Source of the DNA: Bacteroidota bacterium
Lineage (GTDB): Bacteria; Bacteroidota; Bacteroidia; CAIKAF01
Direction: 5' to 3'
DNA: 64,000 bases
NCBI GenBank assembly: GCA_023432985.1
Contig: JAEZEQ010000040.1
Span: 10,198 to 74,197 of the forward strand
Under the pieces are notes generated by a model, which worked only from the letters and a program-made list of their open reading frames with translations, made no database searches and was not told the DNA's origin. Shown one piece after another: positions 53,687 through 62,071 of the stretch. Position 1 is the first letter of the stretch. Every line of letters starts with the position of its first letter. The translations under genes and the position numbers were made by a program.

Positions 53687-54966
53687 AAACTTTTCCCATA
53701 GATTTTAGCAATTTTTTCCCCGACAAAAAGGAGAAAATTCTTTTAGCGCTCAGCGGTGGAGCCGACAGTATTTGTCTTTTGTTTCTGCTCAAAGAAGAAG
53801 GCTATAGGGTGAGTGCTGCTCATGTAAATTACGGTTTGCGTGCTGACGAAAGTGAAGATGATGAAGCTTTTTGCCGGGATATTTGCCGCAAATGGAATGT
53901 GGAATTGTTTGTAGAAAAAGCCTCCATTTCAGCAAAGGAAAATATTCAAGCCAAAGCAAGAGAAATACGCTATCGTTTTTTCGAACAACTGTCGGCCACA
54001 CACGGATTCTCATTTATTGCCACAGCCCATCATGCCAACGATCGCTTCGAATCGCTGCTTCTGAATCTGGCAAAAGGATGCGGACCCTACGGCTTTTTGG
54101 GTATGCCGGAAAAAAATGGGAAAATTATCAGACCACTTCTCTCTGTAAGTCGTCCGGAAATTGAAAATTTTTGTGCTCAAAACGAATTAAAATATCGTCA
54201 GGATTCCAGCAATCAATCCCTTACCTACAAACGCAATCTGATCCGACACAGGATTCAACCCCATTTCGATGCGCTACATCCGGGCGCAATAGACAATTAT
54301 ATACGCTCGACCCATCATTTGGAGCAATTGCTCAATTATTTCAGGGAAGCATACAAACAATTTCTACATAAGGAATTGCAAATAGAAAACGATACGGAAA
54401 AGATTTCTGCACAGCACCGCATGCATGTATTTTTTGCTCAATGGCTTGCTGAAAAGGGTTTTGATGCGGCTGCAATCCAACATATATGCAGTCCGGATAA
54501 TGCCTTTAAAGCAATAGACGGACCGGGGGGGACATTAATTTTGCATCAGGCTTATTTTATTTTTAAACCCAAATCGGAGGCAGTGGAAAATGAGTTTCTT
54601 TCCATAGACCGAGTCGGAACTTACCGTTTTATGGGTCGCGAAATTGAAATAAGCATCCTAGAGGAGCATCCCACATGGAAAGAAGGAGATAATTACTGCT
54701 ATTTTGCCGATGCGGAGGCTCTACATTTCCCATTATTATTTCGAAAAATACAAACAGGCGACAAAATGAGTTTGTGGGGAATGCCCAAAGGGCAAAAGAA
54801 AATCAGCGATATACTTAGCGATGCCAAATGGAATCGTTTTCAAAAAGAAAAAGCATTTGTACTATGCAAAGACGATACAATATTATGGTTGTGCGGATTA
54901 AGGCGTAGCGAGGCCTATGCCATTCGGAAAGAAAGCGGACCTATATTGCGTATTTGTCTTACATAA
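53680..54966 (+). CDS. tilS: TilS, tRNA(Ile)-lysidine synthase
   Basis: A 428-residue ATP-dependent enzyme putting lysine on C34 of tRNA-Ile so that it reads AUA. The PP-loop is ALSGGADSICLL near 23-34, AHVNYGLR follows near 47, and the HHANDRFESLLLNLAKG and SNQSLTYKRNLIRHRIQP motifs are intact; the C-terminal domains (about 220-428) bind the tRNA. It overlaps pabB and abuts the convergent ABC permease gene by a single base. Confidence 0.93.
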   Translation: MVKTFPIDFSNFFPDKKEKILLALSGGADSICLLFLLKEEGYRVSAAHVNYGLRADESEDDEAFCRDICRKWNVELFVEKASISAKENIQAKAREIRYRFFEQLSATHGFSFIATAHHANDRFESLLLNLAKGCGPYGFLGMPEKNGKIIRPLLSVSRPEIENFCAQNELKYRQDSSNQSLTYKRNLIRHRIQPHFDALHPGAIDNYIRSTHHLEQLLNYFREAYKQFLHKELQIENDTEKISAQHRMHVFFAQWLAEKGFDAAAIQHICSPDNAFKAIDGPGGTLILHQAYFIFKPKSEAVENEFLSIDRVGTYRFMGREIEISILEEHPTWKEGDNYCYFADAEALHFPLLFRKIQTGDKMSLWGMPKGQKKISDILSDAKWNRFQKEKAFVLCKDDTILWLCGLRRSEAYAIRKESGPILRICLT

Positions 54967-54967
54967 T

Positions 54968-56296
54968 CTATTTATACTTTAACCATTTAAACAGCTCTCT
55001 GAAGCTAGGTTTTTTCCCATACATAAGTATACCTACGCGGTATATTCGGGCGGCTAACCAAGTAATGGCCACGAAGGATAAAATAAGAATCAGTACGGAT
55101 GGAATAAACTCTGTCCATATACCCACCCCATGCGGAATACGCACCATCATAACAACGGGCGAAGTAAAGGGAATAAAAGAGAATACTTTCCCGGCGACCG
55201 ACTCGGGATTCATCATTACGATAATAGCCGAAACATAGGCCAGCATAAGCGGCAAGGTCACGGGCATCATAAACTGTTGGGTATCACTTTCGCTGTCGAC
55301 CATGGCTCCAATGGCGGCAAAAACGGCGGCATACAATAAGAAGCCCAGGCTAAAAAACAAGATAAATGCAAATGCCATTAATGCCCAGTTTGTACCCGAA
55401 AGTATATCGGCCAGTTGTCCGATATTCACCGCATTTTCGGAGGCATTATTGGCATTATATTGTTCCATTTCGAGCAATTTTTGCGAAATTTCGCTTGGAT
55501 CTGCAAAACCAAGAAACAGAACGGATACAATTTGAAAAAGTATACCACTCATAAAAGTCCACACCAAAAACTGGGTCAGTCCCACCGCACCAATTCCAAT
55601 AATTTTACCCATCATAAGATAGAAAGGTTTAACCGAAGAAACCATTACCTCAATAATGCGGTTTGTTTTCTCTTCGAGTACGCCCCTTAATACTTGCATT
55701 CCATACAATAAAATAAAAATATAGATTAGAATACTGGCGGCAAAGGAAATAATGCCGGCCACATCGGTATCGCGGGCATCGCTTCCTTTAATCGGTTCAA
55801 GATGCAGGAATACACGAGAGCGAATTTTATCGTATTCATCCTTATCGATCGAACTCATTTCTATTTTATAGGCTTCGACCACTTTAGAGATAGTCCACTC
55901 CAACTCGCGCACTATAGATTGCGGCGGTTTTTGTCCGGCATACAACAAATTAATCCCATTTCCCACATTAAAAGGATCACGGTTTACATACAAAACGGCA
56001 TCCCATTCTTTATCCTTTCCGGCTTTTTCCTGGGCTACAAAATAATCCGCTTCCTCTTGCACCAAAATTATATTTGCCGATCTATTTTCGGCCATAATGC
56101 GTTTTCCTATTTTCAAATCGCTATCATCCACTATATTGATGCGCACGCTTGGGGTACTTTCGTTCATAACCAAGGCTATCATTCCGCCATAAATAAGCGC
56201 AATAAGTAGTGGACCCAGGAGCGTAAGCAAAATAAAACTACGTTTGCGTACTCTACTGAAATATTCTCTTTGTATAACTAAGGCAAGTGTCTTCAT
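54968..56296 (-). CDS. ABC-2 type transporter permease (NatB-like)
   Basis: A 442-residue permease: one N-terminal helix (about 20-43), a large periplasmic loop (about 45-170) and a block of five to six helices (about 180-430). This is the NatB/YhaP-type partner of the ATPase gene that starts 2 nt upstream. Substrate unknown; relatives export sodium, lantibiotics or antibiotics. Ends tail-to-tail with tilS. Confidence 0.9.
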   Translation of the reverse strand: MKTLALVIQREYFSRVRKRSFILLTLLGPLLIALIYGGMIALVMNESTPSVRINIVDDSDLKIGKRIMAENRSANIILVQEEADYFVAQEKAGKDKEWDAVLYVNRDPFNVGNGINLLYAGQKPPQSIVRELEWTISKVVEAYKIEMSSIDKDEYDKIRSRVFLHLEPIKGSDARDTDVAGIISFAASILIYIFILLYGMQVLRGVLEEKTNRIIEVMVSSVKPFYLMMGKIIGIGAVGLTQFLVWTFMSGILFQIVSVLFLGFADPSEISQKLLEMEQYNANNASENAVNIGQLADILSGTNWALMAFAFILFFSLGFLLYAAVFAAIGAMVDSESDTQQFMMPVTLPLMLAYVSAIIVMMNPESVAGKVFSFIPFTSPVVMMVRIPHGVGIWTEFIPSVLILILSFVAITWLAARIYRVGILMYGKKPSFRELFKWLKYK

Positions 56297-56298
56297 TT

Positions 56299-57246
56299 CT
56301 ATTCCGTTAAATCATTCGAAACCAAGGTGGCATCTCCGCCCACCGCTTTCACAAAAATCTGATGCATGGATGGTATATTCTCCTCTAAAGCCACAATTTC
56401 AACGGCCGGCATCAAACTATGCAGAATAGTGTGCAGATTATTCCCGGGTAATAATTCCAACAAGGCCGTATGTATATCTCCTTCTGTTTTCTTTTCTACA
56501 ATTTTAGCCGAAGTCCACAATGCATTCGAAAAATTCACCCAATTTCCTTTAAAAGAAATACGCCATGTTCCCGAGAAAAAACGCCTTTTCACTTCTTTTA
56601 CATTTCCGTAGAGTATGAGTTCGCCCTTATTCAGCAAAGCCATATCCGTACATAATTCCTCCACGGAATTCATATTATGGGTACTCAGCATAATGGTCAC
56701 CCCTTTTTTAGCCAATTCTAATATTTCATTTTTAATCAGCTCGGCATTAATGGGATCAAATCCGCTAAATGGTTCGTCTAAAATCAGAAAATCGGGGTCA
56801 TGAATTAAGGCGGCAATAAACTGAATTTTCTGTTGCATACCTTTAGAAAGATTTTCCACTTCCTTATTTTTCCAATCTGTCAACCCCAATTTCTCGAGCC
56901 AAAAATCGACCTTTACTTTGGCATCCTTTTTCGACAGCCCCTTCAGGCGCGCAAAATAAATCAATTGTTCGCCCACTTTCATTTTCTTATACATACCTCT
57001 CTCCTCGGGGAGGTAGCCCATACTACGCGAAAAGCCGGGCATAATCGGCACATTATTATATGTACAATACCCGTTATCGGGTGCGGTAATACCTGTAAGA
57101 ATACGAATAAGGGAAGTTTTTCCACTTCCGTTGGGACCCAATAATCCAAAAATAGAGCCTTTGGGTATATCAAAACTCACTTTTTTCAGGGCATGATGAC
57201 CCGAATAAAATTTATCTACCTGTGCTATTTCAACCAATCTTGACAT
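56299..57246 (-). CDS. ABC transporter ATP-binding protein (NatA-like)
   Basis: A 315-residue ATPase from ATG 57246 (a second ATG at 57255 would overlap the stop of the upstream gene). Walker A GPNGSGKTS, signature LSKGMQQK and Walker B LILDEPFSGFDP are standard; the last 80 residues are an extension (DUF4162 type). Together with the permease at 54968 it forms a two-component exporter. It starts 1 nt after the stop of the DivIC-like gene. Confidence 0.9.
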   Translation of the reverse strand: MSRLVEIAQVDKFYSGHHALKKVSFDIPKGSIFGLLGPNGSGKTSLIRILTGITAPDNGYCTYNNVPIMPGFSRSMGYLPEERGMYKKMKVGEQLIYFARLKGLSKKDAKVKVDFWLEKLGLTDWKNKEVENLSKGMQQKIQFIAALIHDPDFLILDEPFSGFDPINAELIKNEILELAKKGVTIMLSTHNMNSVEELCTDMALLNKGELILYGNVKEVKRRFFSGTWRISFKGNWVNFSNALWTSAKIVEKKTEGDIHTALLELLPGNNLHTILHSLMPAVEIVALEENIPSMHQIFVKAVGGDATLVSNDLTE

Positions 57247-57247
57247 A

Positions 57248-57565
57248 TTATTCATTTTGGGGATTATCCGCAACAATTATAAACACATCCTCATCATCCT
57301 TCTTCATCATATATTTCTCTCGCGCCATTTTTTCAAGAGCCTGACGGCTATCATTCAATTCGTCCAATTTTTGAGTGGCTTTCAGGATCTCTTCCGAATA
57401 AAAAAGCGTATCCTTTTCCAGGGCTTCTAATTCTTTGTCGAGTTTTTGTTGATAAAAGAAATTCTGTTTATCGAAAAACACCATCCAAACAAGAAAAAAA
57501 CCAATACTAATCAGATATTTATATTCCCAAAAACGGGTAAAAATAAGTTTAAGATAGTGTTTCAT
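57248..57565 (-). CDS. DivIC/FtsB-family septum formation initiator
   Basis: A 105-residue bitopic protein: cytoplasmic start, one transmembrane helix (about 17-32) and a periplasmic coiled coil (about 38-80) followed by the AREKYMMKKDDEDVFII pattern of the FtsB/DivIC family. It links the FtsQ and FtsL proteins of the divisome. Being in one unit with an ABC exporter is curious but may be chance. Confidence 0.85.
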   Translation of the reverse strand: MKHYLKLIFTRFWEYKYLISIGFFLVWMVFFDKQNFFYQQKLDKELEALEKDTLFYSEEILKATQKLDELNDSRQALEKMAREKYMMKKDDEDVFIIVADNPQNE

Positions 57566-57639
57566 TGCAACAAAGTAAGAAAAAAATAAAGTTTCATTTC
57601 AAGTATAAAGGCGAATTTGTTAACCCCATACTGTGAATT

Positions 57640-59442
57640 TTAATTAAGCTTATCTCCCCTCAAAATTCTATATCGTTTGCGTGCTTCGGCAACAAAAATA
57701 CTGTCTTTATGTTCGAGCATTATTTTCTCATAAAGTTGCATGGCTCTTTCGGTATTATTGAGTTGAAACTGAAAAATATCGGCGGCCATATACAAGGCAT
57801 CATCTACCAAAACCTCGGTCGGAAAAGCCGTCCAAACTTTTTCCAATGCATCCGCAGCCTCCTTATATAGTCCGATCTTGCTGTATATCTGTGCTTTTCT
57901 GAACAAAACCTCGTCGCCTATATGGTGGTCGGGATAAAAATATATGAGCGAATCGAGCAATTGTATTGCCCGATTGTGTTGATTTTGGTAGAAGGCCAAA
58001 TCGGCTTTAGAAAAAAACTGTAAAGGGGCCCTTATACTGTCCCTGCCCAAATTATCGGTAATTAGGTGCGAAAGCCACATGGCGTCATTCGAAAACAATT
58101 TAGACGTACTGGCTTTCAATACCTTCATTTGTTCATGAGCAAATTCAAACTCCTCTCTAAAATAGGCAAGGCGTGCCGATCTGAACTTGGCTTCCTGACC
58201 GGGCAAATCATTTTTAAACTCCTTTTCTACCTGACCATACAAGAGGGTCGGTTCCCACATATCACCCGTGAAGAGCATGATATCGGCCAGTTTCAATTTA
58301 GCCTCCGCCTTCTTTATGCGCGACACATTAGCCGAAGCCAAAATCTGATTCAACAGGCTTATTCCCGACTCCGGATCTTCCTCATAAAATGCCATTAAAT
58401 CGGCATAGTCTACCATCAATAAAGCCGTATGATCGCCCAGTCCCATTTCGTCCAAAGTCTGTTGATACAATGCATGCAATTTAGATAAAGCTTCCTTATC
58501 CTCAGCATAACCTTTGTCGAGCTTTATACGCATGGTACGCACCAATTCGGTTTTTGCAGTCTGATAATAAATAGAACTGACTCCTTTATCAACTATATAT
58601 TCGAAACAAGAAACGGCCATGTCATAATCGCCATTTTCGCGGGAAATAACTCCCAGTTCGAACACTTCCCGGCCACCCCCTTTTTGCCTTTTATCTATAG
58701 CTTTTGCCTGTATAAATGCTTGTTTGAATTGCATTTGTTGCATATATTGCCAGTAGAGCAATTCGTTGTACATGCTTTCACTCGGGTTATTCTGTGCTTC
58801 TTTCAAAACCGCTTTTTTCCACTCCACCTGAAAAGGCCCTTCCGGGTCATCTTCCAGATAAGTACTTAAGGTCGATTTAAGGGGACTAAGCAATTGCATA
58901 TCCGATTTTAGAGCCTGCAATAAGGTCTCTGAAACAAGGGCGTATTGCTTCAGGGTATAATATAAATCGGCTTTTTCGAAAGCATAGAAATGACTCCCCC
59001 CTTGCTTTTCCCCTTTTTCGTATACCTGCAAGGCATAATCGGTTTTACCCATTTGCTGAAATGCCGACGCCGTTCTTTTTACCTGATCGGGAAAGAATGG
59101 CATATTTTTCAAGGCATCGTCGTATAATTTTTTTGCTTGGCGAGATTCGCCTTTTTTTTCTAACAAAGCCCCATATTCGATTTTATACCATACCATTTCA
59201 GGGAATCGCTTAGCTTGTTTTTGCATGAGCGACTCGACCATATCATCCTTGCCCCAACTGCGATACACATCCAGCAACTTGCGATGATAGCGTTCGCTGT
59301 ACTGATTTTTGCTATACAATTGCTCGTAAATAGCGGCGGCCTGACTATATTCTCCCTGATTCATATAAGCATCTGCAAGACGCTCATCCTGCGCAAAAAC
59401 TCGAAAAGGAATGAAAAGCAAAAGAAATATAATACACCTCAT
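57640..59442 (-). CDS. Secreted TPR-repeat protein
   Basis: A 600-residue protein from ATG 59442 (earlier ATGs at 59451 and 59457 lie closer to the -7 box). The signal peptide is MRCIIFLLLFIPFRVFAQ. The rest is TPR helices, for example the opening ADAYMNQGEYSQAAAIYEQL, and near the end the classical Tol-Pal-like TPR ADALEKVWTAFPTEVLVDDALYMAA, with tetratricopeptide consensus spread to residue 595. Such proteins act as adaptors in the periplasm. TATATTCG (59469-59462 on the minus strand) may be its -7 box. Apparently the first gene of the DivIC/ABC run, 74 bp upstream of it. Confidence 0.82.
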   Translation of the reverse strand: MRCIIFLLLFIPFRVFAQDERLADAYMNQGEYSQAAAIYEQLYSKNQYSERYHRKLLDVYRSWGKDDMVESLMQKQAKRFPEMVWYKIEYGALLEKKGESRQAKKLYDDALKNMPFFPDQVKRTASAFQQMGKTDYALQVYEKGEKQGGSHFYAFEKADLYYTLKQYALVSETLLQALKSDMQLLSPLKSTLSTYLEDDPEGPFQVEWKKAVLKEAQNNPSESMYNELLYWQYMQQMQFKQAFIQAKAIDKRQKGGGREVFELGVISRENGDYDMAVSCFEYIVDKGVSSIYYQTAKTELVRTMRIKLDKGYAEDKEALSKLHALYQQTLDEMGLGDHTALLMVDYADLMAFYEEDPESGISLLNQILASANVSRIKKAEAKLKLADIMLFTGDMWEPTLLYGQVEKEFKNDLPGQEAKFRSARLAYFREEFEFAHEQMKVLKASTSKLFSNDAMWLSHLITDNLGRDSIRAPLQFFSKADLAFYQNQHNRAIQLLDSLIYFYPDHHIGDEVLFRKAQIYSKIGLYKEAADALEKVWTAFPTEVLVDDALYMAADIFQFQLNNTERAMQLYEKIMLEHKDSIFVAEARKRYRILRGDKLN

Positions 59443-59509
59443 ATACGACATAATCATAAGTCGAATATACAGAGAAATCAAGAATTAATACGGACTAAAA
59501 GACGTTAAT

Positions 59510-59566
59510 TAATCGTTAGAGTCGGAATAATACCTAATCGTTAATAAATAAATCGCCGTAAATTTG
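59510..59566 (+). promoter_or_regulatory. Direct repeats and -7 box before the coiled-helix gene
   Basis: TAATCGTTA occurs at 59510-59518 and 59535-59543, 25 bp apart in the same orientation, followed by TAAATTTG (59559-59566), an exact TAnnTTTG box. The start codon is 70 nt downstream, so the leader is untypically long for this window. The repeats may bind a regulator. Confidence 0.35.
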
Positions 59567-59635
59567 TGCGATTATACTTGCATGTGCATATAATCTATTA
59601 TTTTGTGACACGAATATTTCGTTTTGGGGGTTAAA

Positions 59636-61339
59636 ATGAATAGAATTTTAAATTTCATATTTGGAGTTTGTCTGCTGGTCGGACTAAACGGGGTTTTCTA
59701 TGCACAATCTTCGCACAATTTGGTTGAGACAATCAGTCTGTCCGGACTGGTGAAAACAGAAAGCGGTGTCGCTAGTCAGACCAAGATTGAATTGTACCAA
59801 AACGGGAAAAAATTAAGAACCGTTTATCCGAATCCATCCGGTCGTTACGAATTGGAATTGAATTATCAGTCGGATTATGAACTGGTATATACTTCTGAAG
59901 GGAATGTATCCAAACGCATGCTGGTAAACACCGAAACCAGCGGAGACGACGATGAATACGATATTCCTACGCTGAATTTCAACATAGAATTACCCAAAGC
60001 AACAGGGGGACCTATTGACGAGGCATATGCACAACCGGTAAGCCGGCTTTTTATAAACGAGGAATTGGAAACCTTTGACCGCGATGCCAAAGTGGAACAA
60101 CAATTTAAGAACACATTAAAACAAAAAACGGGCGAACAAAAAAAATGGATCCAGGAGCAAAAAGCCCTGGAGGAACAAAAGAAAAGAGAGGCTGAGGAGC
60201 TGCGTAAAGCGGAAGAATTGGCGCGCAGAAAGGCGTTGGAAGATGCAAGAGCGGCCGAATTGCAAAAGCAAAAAGCAGAAGCGGAACGTTTGAAACAGGA
60301 AGAAGAAGCAGCAAGAAAAGCGAAAGAGGAAGCATTAAAGGCCGAAGAAGAGCGCAAGAAACGGGAAATGGAGGAACAAGACCGTTTGGCAAAAGAAGCC
60401 TATGCCCAAAAACAAGCACAAGAAGCAGCTAAGAAACAAGCACTGGAAGAAAAAGCAAAAGCCGAATTAGCCCTTGCCGAAGAACGTAGAAAAGCCGAAG
60501 AAGCAAGAAAGGAAGAAGAGAAACGAAAGGCGATGAGTGAAGCTGAAGCCTTGAAAAACGCCCGCCTGCAAGCCGAAGCCGAAGCAAAACGTAAAGCCGA
60601 ACTCGAAAGAGAGCAAATCGAAGCAAATCGGCTGAAAAAGGAACAGGATGCGAAGGAAGCTCAAGCCATTGCCGAAAGGGAAGCAGCCGAAAAAGAGGCA
60701 GAAAGATTACGCAAATTAAAAGAATTGCAAGAAATCGAAGAAGCCGAAAGAAAGGCCAAATTGCAAGCCGAACAAGAAGCCCTTTCTACCAAGAAAGCAT
60801 ACGAAATTAAGGCCGATGAAGAAATGGCCCTTTTCTTCAAGAGAATTATCGAAAGAGGTCAACGCAATCAAAGTCAAATCCTACAAAAAGCGCAACAAAA
60901 AGAGGCGGAAGAAAACAGCAAATTGCAAAAAAGAACAACCCAATACCTCGACGAAAAAAAGAAAATGGAGGAACTCGCCGAAAGAAAACAAGCCATGGTA
61001 TTGCGGCAACAGAAAATTGCGACTGAGGATATGTCCTATAAAAAAGCAAATGAAATCAGACAAGGCAAACAAGATAAATTTGCAAAAGAATTAGCCGAAA
61101 GGGAAGCCAAAAGACAAGCCTTCCTGGCCGAGAAAAATCGCAAGGAAGAAGAAGCCGAAAAACAAAGAGCAGCCTTACTGGCCGAAGCCATGAAAAAGGG
61201 AAATAAACCCATACTCACCGTCTTTTCTTTTTATGACGGCAAATATTACGGCACGGTAAATTATAACGACGGCAAAGGAAATATTCCGATTACGGAATCG
61301 GAATTCAAACAAATTCAATCTCAAATGGAAAATAAATAA
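59636..61339 (+). CDS. Secreted protein with very long charged single-helix/coiled region
   Basis: A 567-residue protein. The signal peptide is about 1-24 (FYAQ). Residues 35-105 look like a carboxypeptidase-regulatory beta domain (LSGLVKTESGVASQTKIELY). Residues 150-515 are almost pure Glu/Lys/Arg/Ala with no Pro or Gly, in E-E-x-x-K-K patterns that favour a single alpha-helix or coiled coil of about 50 nm. The last 35 residues turn hydrophobic/aromatic (TVFSFYDGKYYGTVNYNDG), a small folded end. It looks like a periplasm-spanning ruler or tether; no named family is recognised. An in-frame TTG at 59624 is rejected for ATG 59636. The small gene at 61351 follows by 11 nt. Confidence 0.75.
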   Translation: MNRILNFIFGVCLLVGLNGVFYAQSSHNLVETISLSGLVKTESGVASQTKIELYQNGKKLRTVYPNPSGRYELELNYQSDYELVYTSEGNVSKRMLVNTETSGDDDEYDIPTLNFNIELPKATGGPIDEAYAQPVSRLFINEELETFDRDAKVEQQFKNTLKQKTGEQKKWIQEQKALEEQKKREAEELRKAEELARRKALEDARAAELQKQKAEAERLKQEEEAARKAKEEALKAEEERKKREMEEQDRLAKEAYAQKQAQEAAKKQALEEKAKAELALAEERRKAEEARKEEEKRKAMSEAEALKNARLQAEAEAKRKAELEREQIEANRLKKEQDAKEAQAIAEREAAEKEAERLRKLKELQEIEEAERKAKLQAEQEALSTKKAYEIKADEEMALFFKRIIERGQRNQSQILQKAQQKEAEENSKLQKRTTQYLDEKKKMEELAERKQAMVLRQQKIATEDMSYKKANEIRQGKQDKFAKELAEREAKRQAFLAEKNRKEEEAEKQRAALLAEAMKKGNKPILTVFSFYDGKYYGTVNYNDGKGNIPITESEFKQIQSQMENK

Positions 61340-61350
61340 TTGACGCAGCA

Positions 61351-61755
61351 ATGAATATAGACGAATTAAGGCCCGAAATGAAAGGAATTATTGTAGCCGC
61401 CATTATCGATACAGGCGATGTAAACCCGGGCGATTGGAATGTGTATCTGGCCAATAGCAATAATTTGCCTATAGAAAATGTAATGATTACCTCAAGAGGC
61501 TATGGCATACTCAATGATGAATCTCGAGAAACATCGACCATACGCTGGTTTTTCGAGAAAATAGAACCCCATACTTTTGTGATGATTGAACCCATTATGG
61601 AAGAGGTTTTCGGGCTTACCAACGAGTATTATGTCAGCTTTTATATGGACGGAATCATGTATGATAAAAAATATCTTTTTCTTCCCGAAAGCATAGATCA
61701 AAAATACCTCACTTTGGTACCCGTAATTCAGGAAAAAGGCGTTATGCTCACCTGA
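61351..61755 (+). CDS. Conserved hypothetical protein, partner of the long-helix protein
   Basis: A 134-residue soluble protein with no signal peptide. It is beta-strand rich, with the phrase VNPGDWNVYLANSNNLPIEN near 25-44 and GYGILNDESRETSTIRWFFE near 52-71. I recall short homologues in Bacteroidota, sometimes mislabelled as phenylalanyl-tRNA synthetase alpha, but it has no synthetase motif. Function unknown. It is probably co-transcribed with the upstream gene (11 nt gap). Confidence 0.6.
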   Translation: MNIDELRPEMKGIIVAAIIDTGDVNPGDWNVYLANSNNLPIENVMITSRGYGILNDESRETSTIRWFFEKIEPHTFVMIEPIMEEVFGLTNEYYVSFYMDGIMYDKKYLFLPESIDQKYLTLVPVIQEKGVMLT

Positions 61756-61803
61756 TTTACACCCAAGTTTCGCCTTAATTTTGTTTTTGATGTATGTTTT
61801 TTA

Positions 61804-61986
61804 GGGCGCGGGAATTGCCCCTTTTCAATCCGCCATCCAACCGGCTAGCTTTGGGATGTACGCAGGCCTTTTCATGCACTATGGTCAAATCTTTTTCCCA
61901 TTTCTCTCCCTCAATTTTGCCCGGCCTGCTAGCACCACGGCAGCTATCCGGCGCGCATTTTCGGGCCTCTTTGCTTTAATCCGCCC
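61804..61986. repeat. GC-rich nested inverted-repeat element
   Basis: In the 316-bp gap (61756-62071) lies a 183-bp element with no convincing reading frame. Its ends pair, GGGCG (61804-61808) with CGCCC (61982-61986). Inside are GGGC/GCCC (61804-61807/61817-61820), CCGGCTAGC (61841-61849) with GCTATCCGG (61943-61951, one mismatch) and GCAGGCC (61862-61868) with GGCCTGC (61923-61929). AATCCGCC occurs at 61827 and 61978. It is clearly more GC-rich than its flanks. Such structured elements recur in Bacteroidota intergenic DNA, but whether this is a repeat family or an RNA is unknown. Confidence 0.5.
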
Positions 61987-62033
61987 CAGGCCATATTTTC
62001 CCATTGAGCATACTGTAAAACTGAGTAAAAAAA

Positions 62034-62055
62034 AGGGTCAAACCATGTTGACCCT
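62034..62055 (-). terminator. Terminator of the second PD40/OmpA gene
   Basis: AGGGTCAA (62034-62041), loop ACCATG, TTGACCCT (62048-62055): a perfect 8-bp stem, preceded on the plus strand by eight A, giving T-rich sequence after the stem on the minus strand. It lies 16 bp beyond the stop at 62072. Confidence 0.8.
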
Positions 62056-62071
62056 ATAATTTTATTCGAAT

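Noticed and set aside
59875..60664. Minus-strand frames rich in Ser/Leu/Phe opposite the charged helix gene
   Set aside because: They are the antisense of Glu/Lys codon repeats, so their composition is an artefact.
61794..62059. Short plus-strand frames (61 and 67 codons) inside the 61804 element
   Set aside because: They follow from the GC-rich repeat, overlap each other in different frames and show no protein-like pattern.
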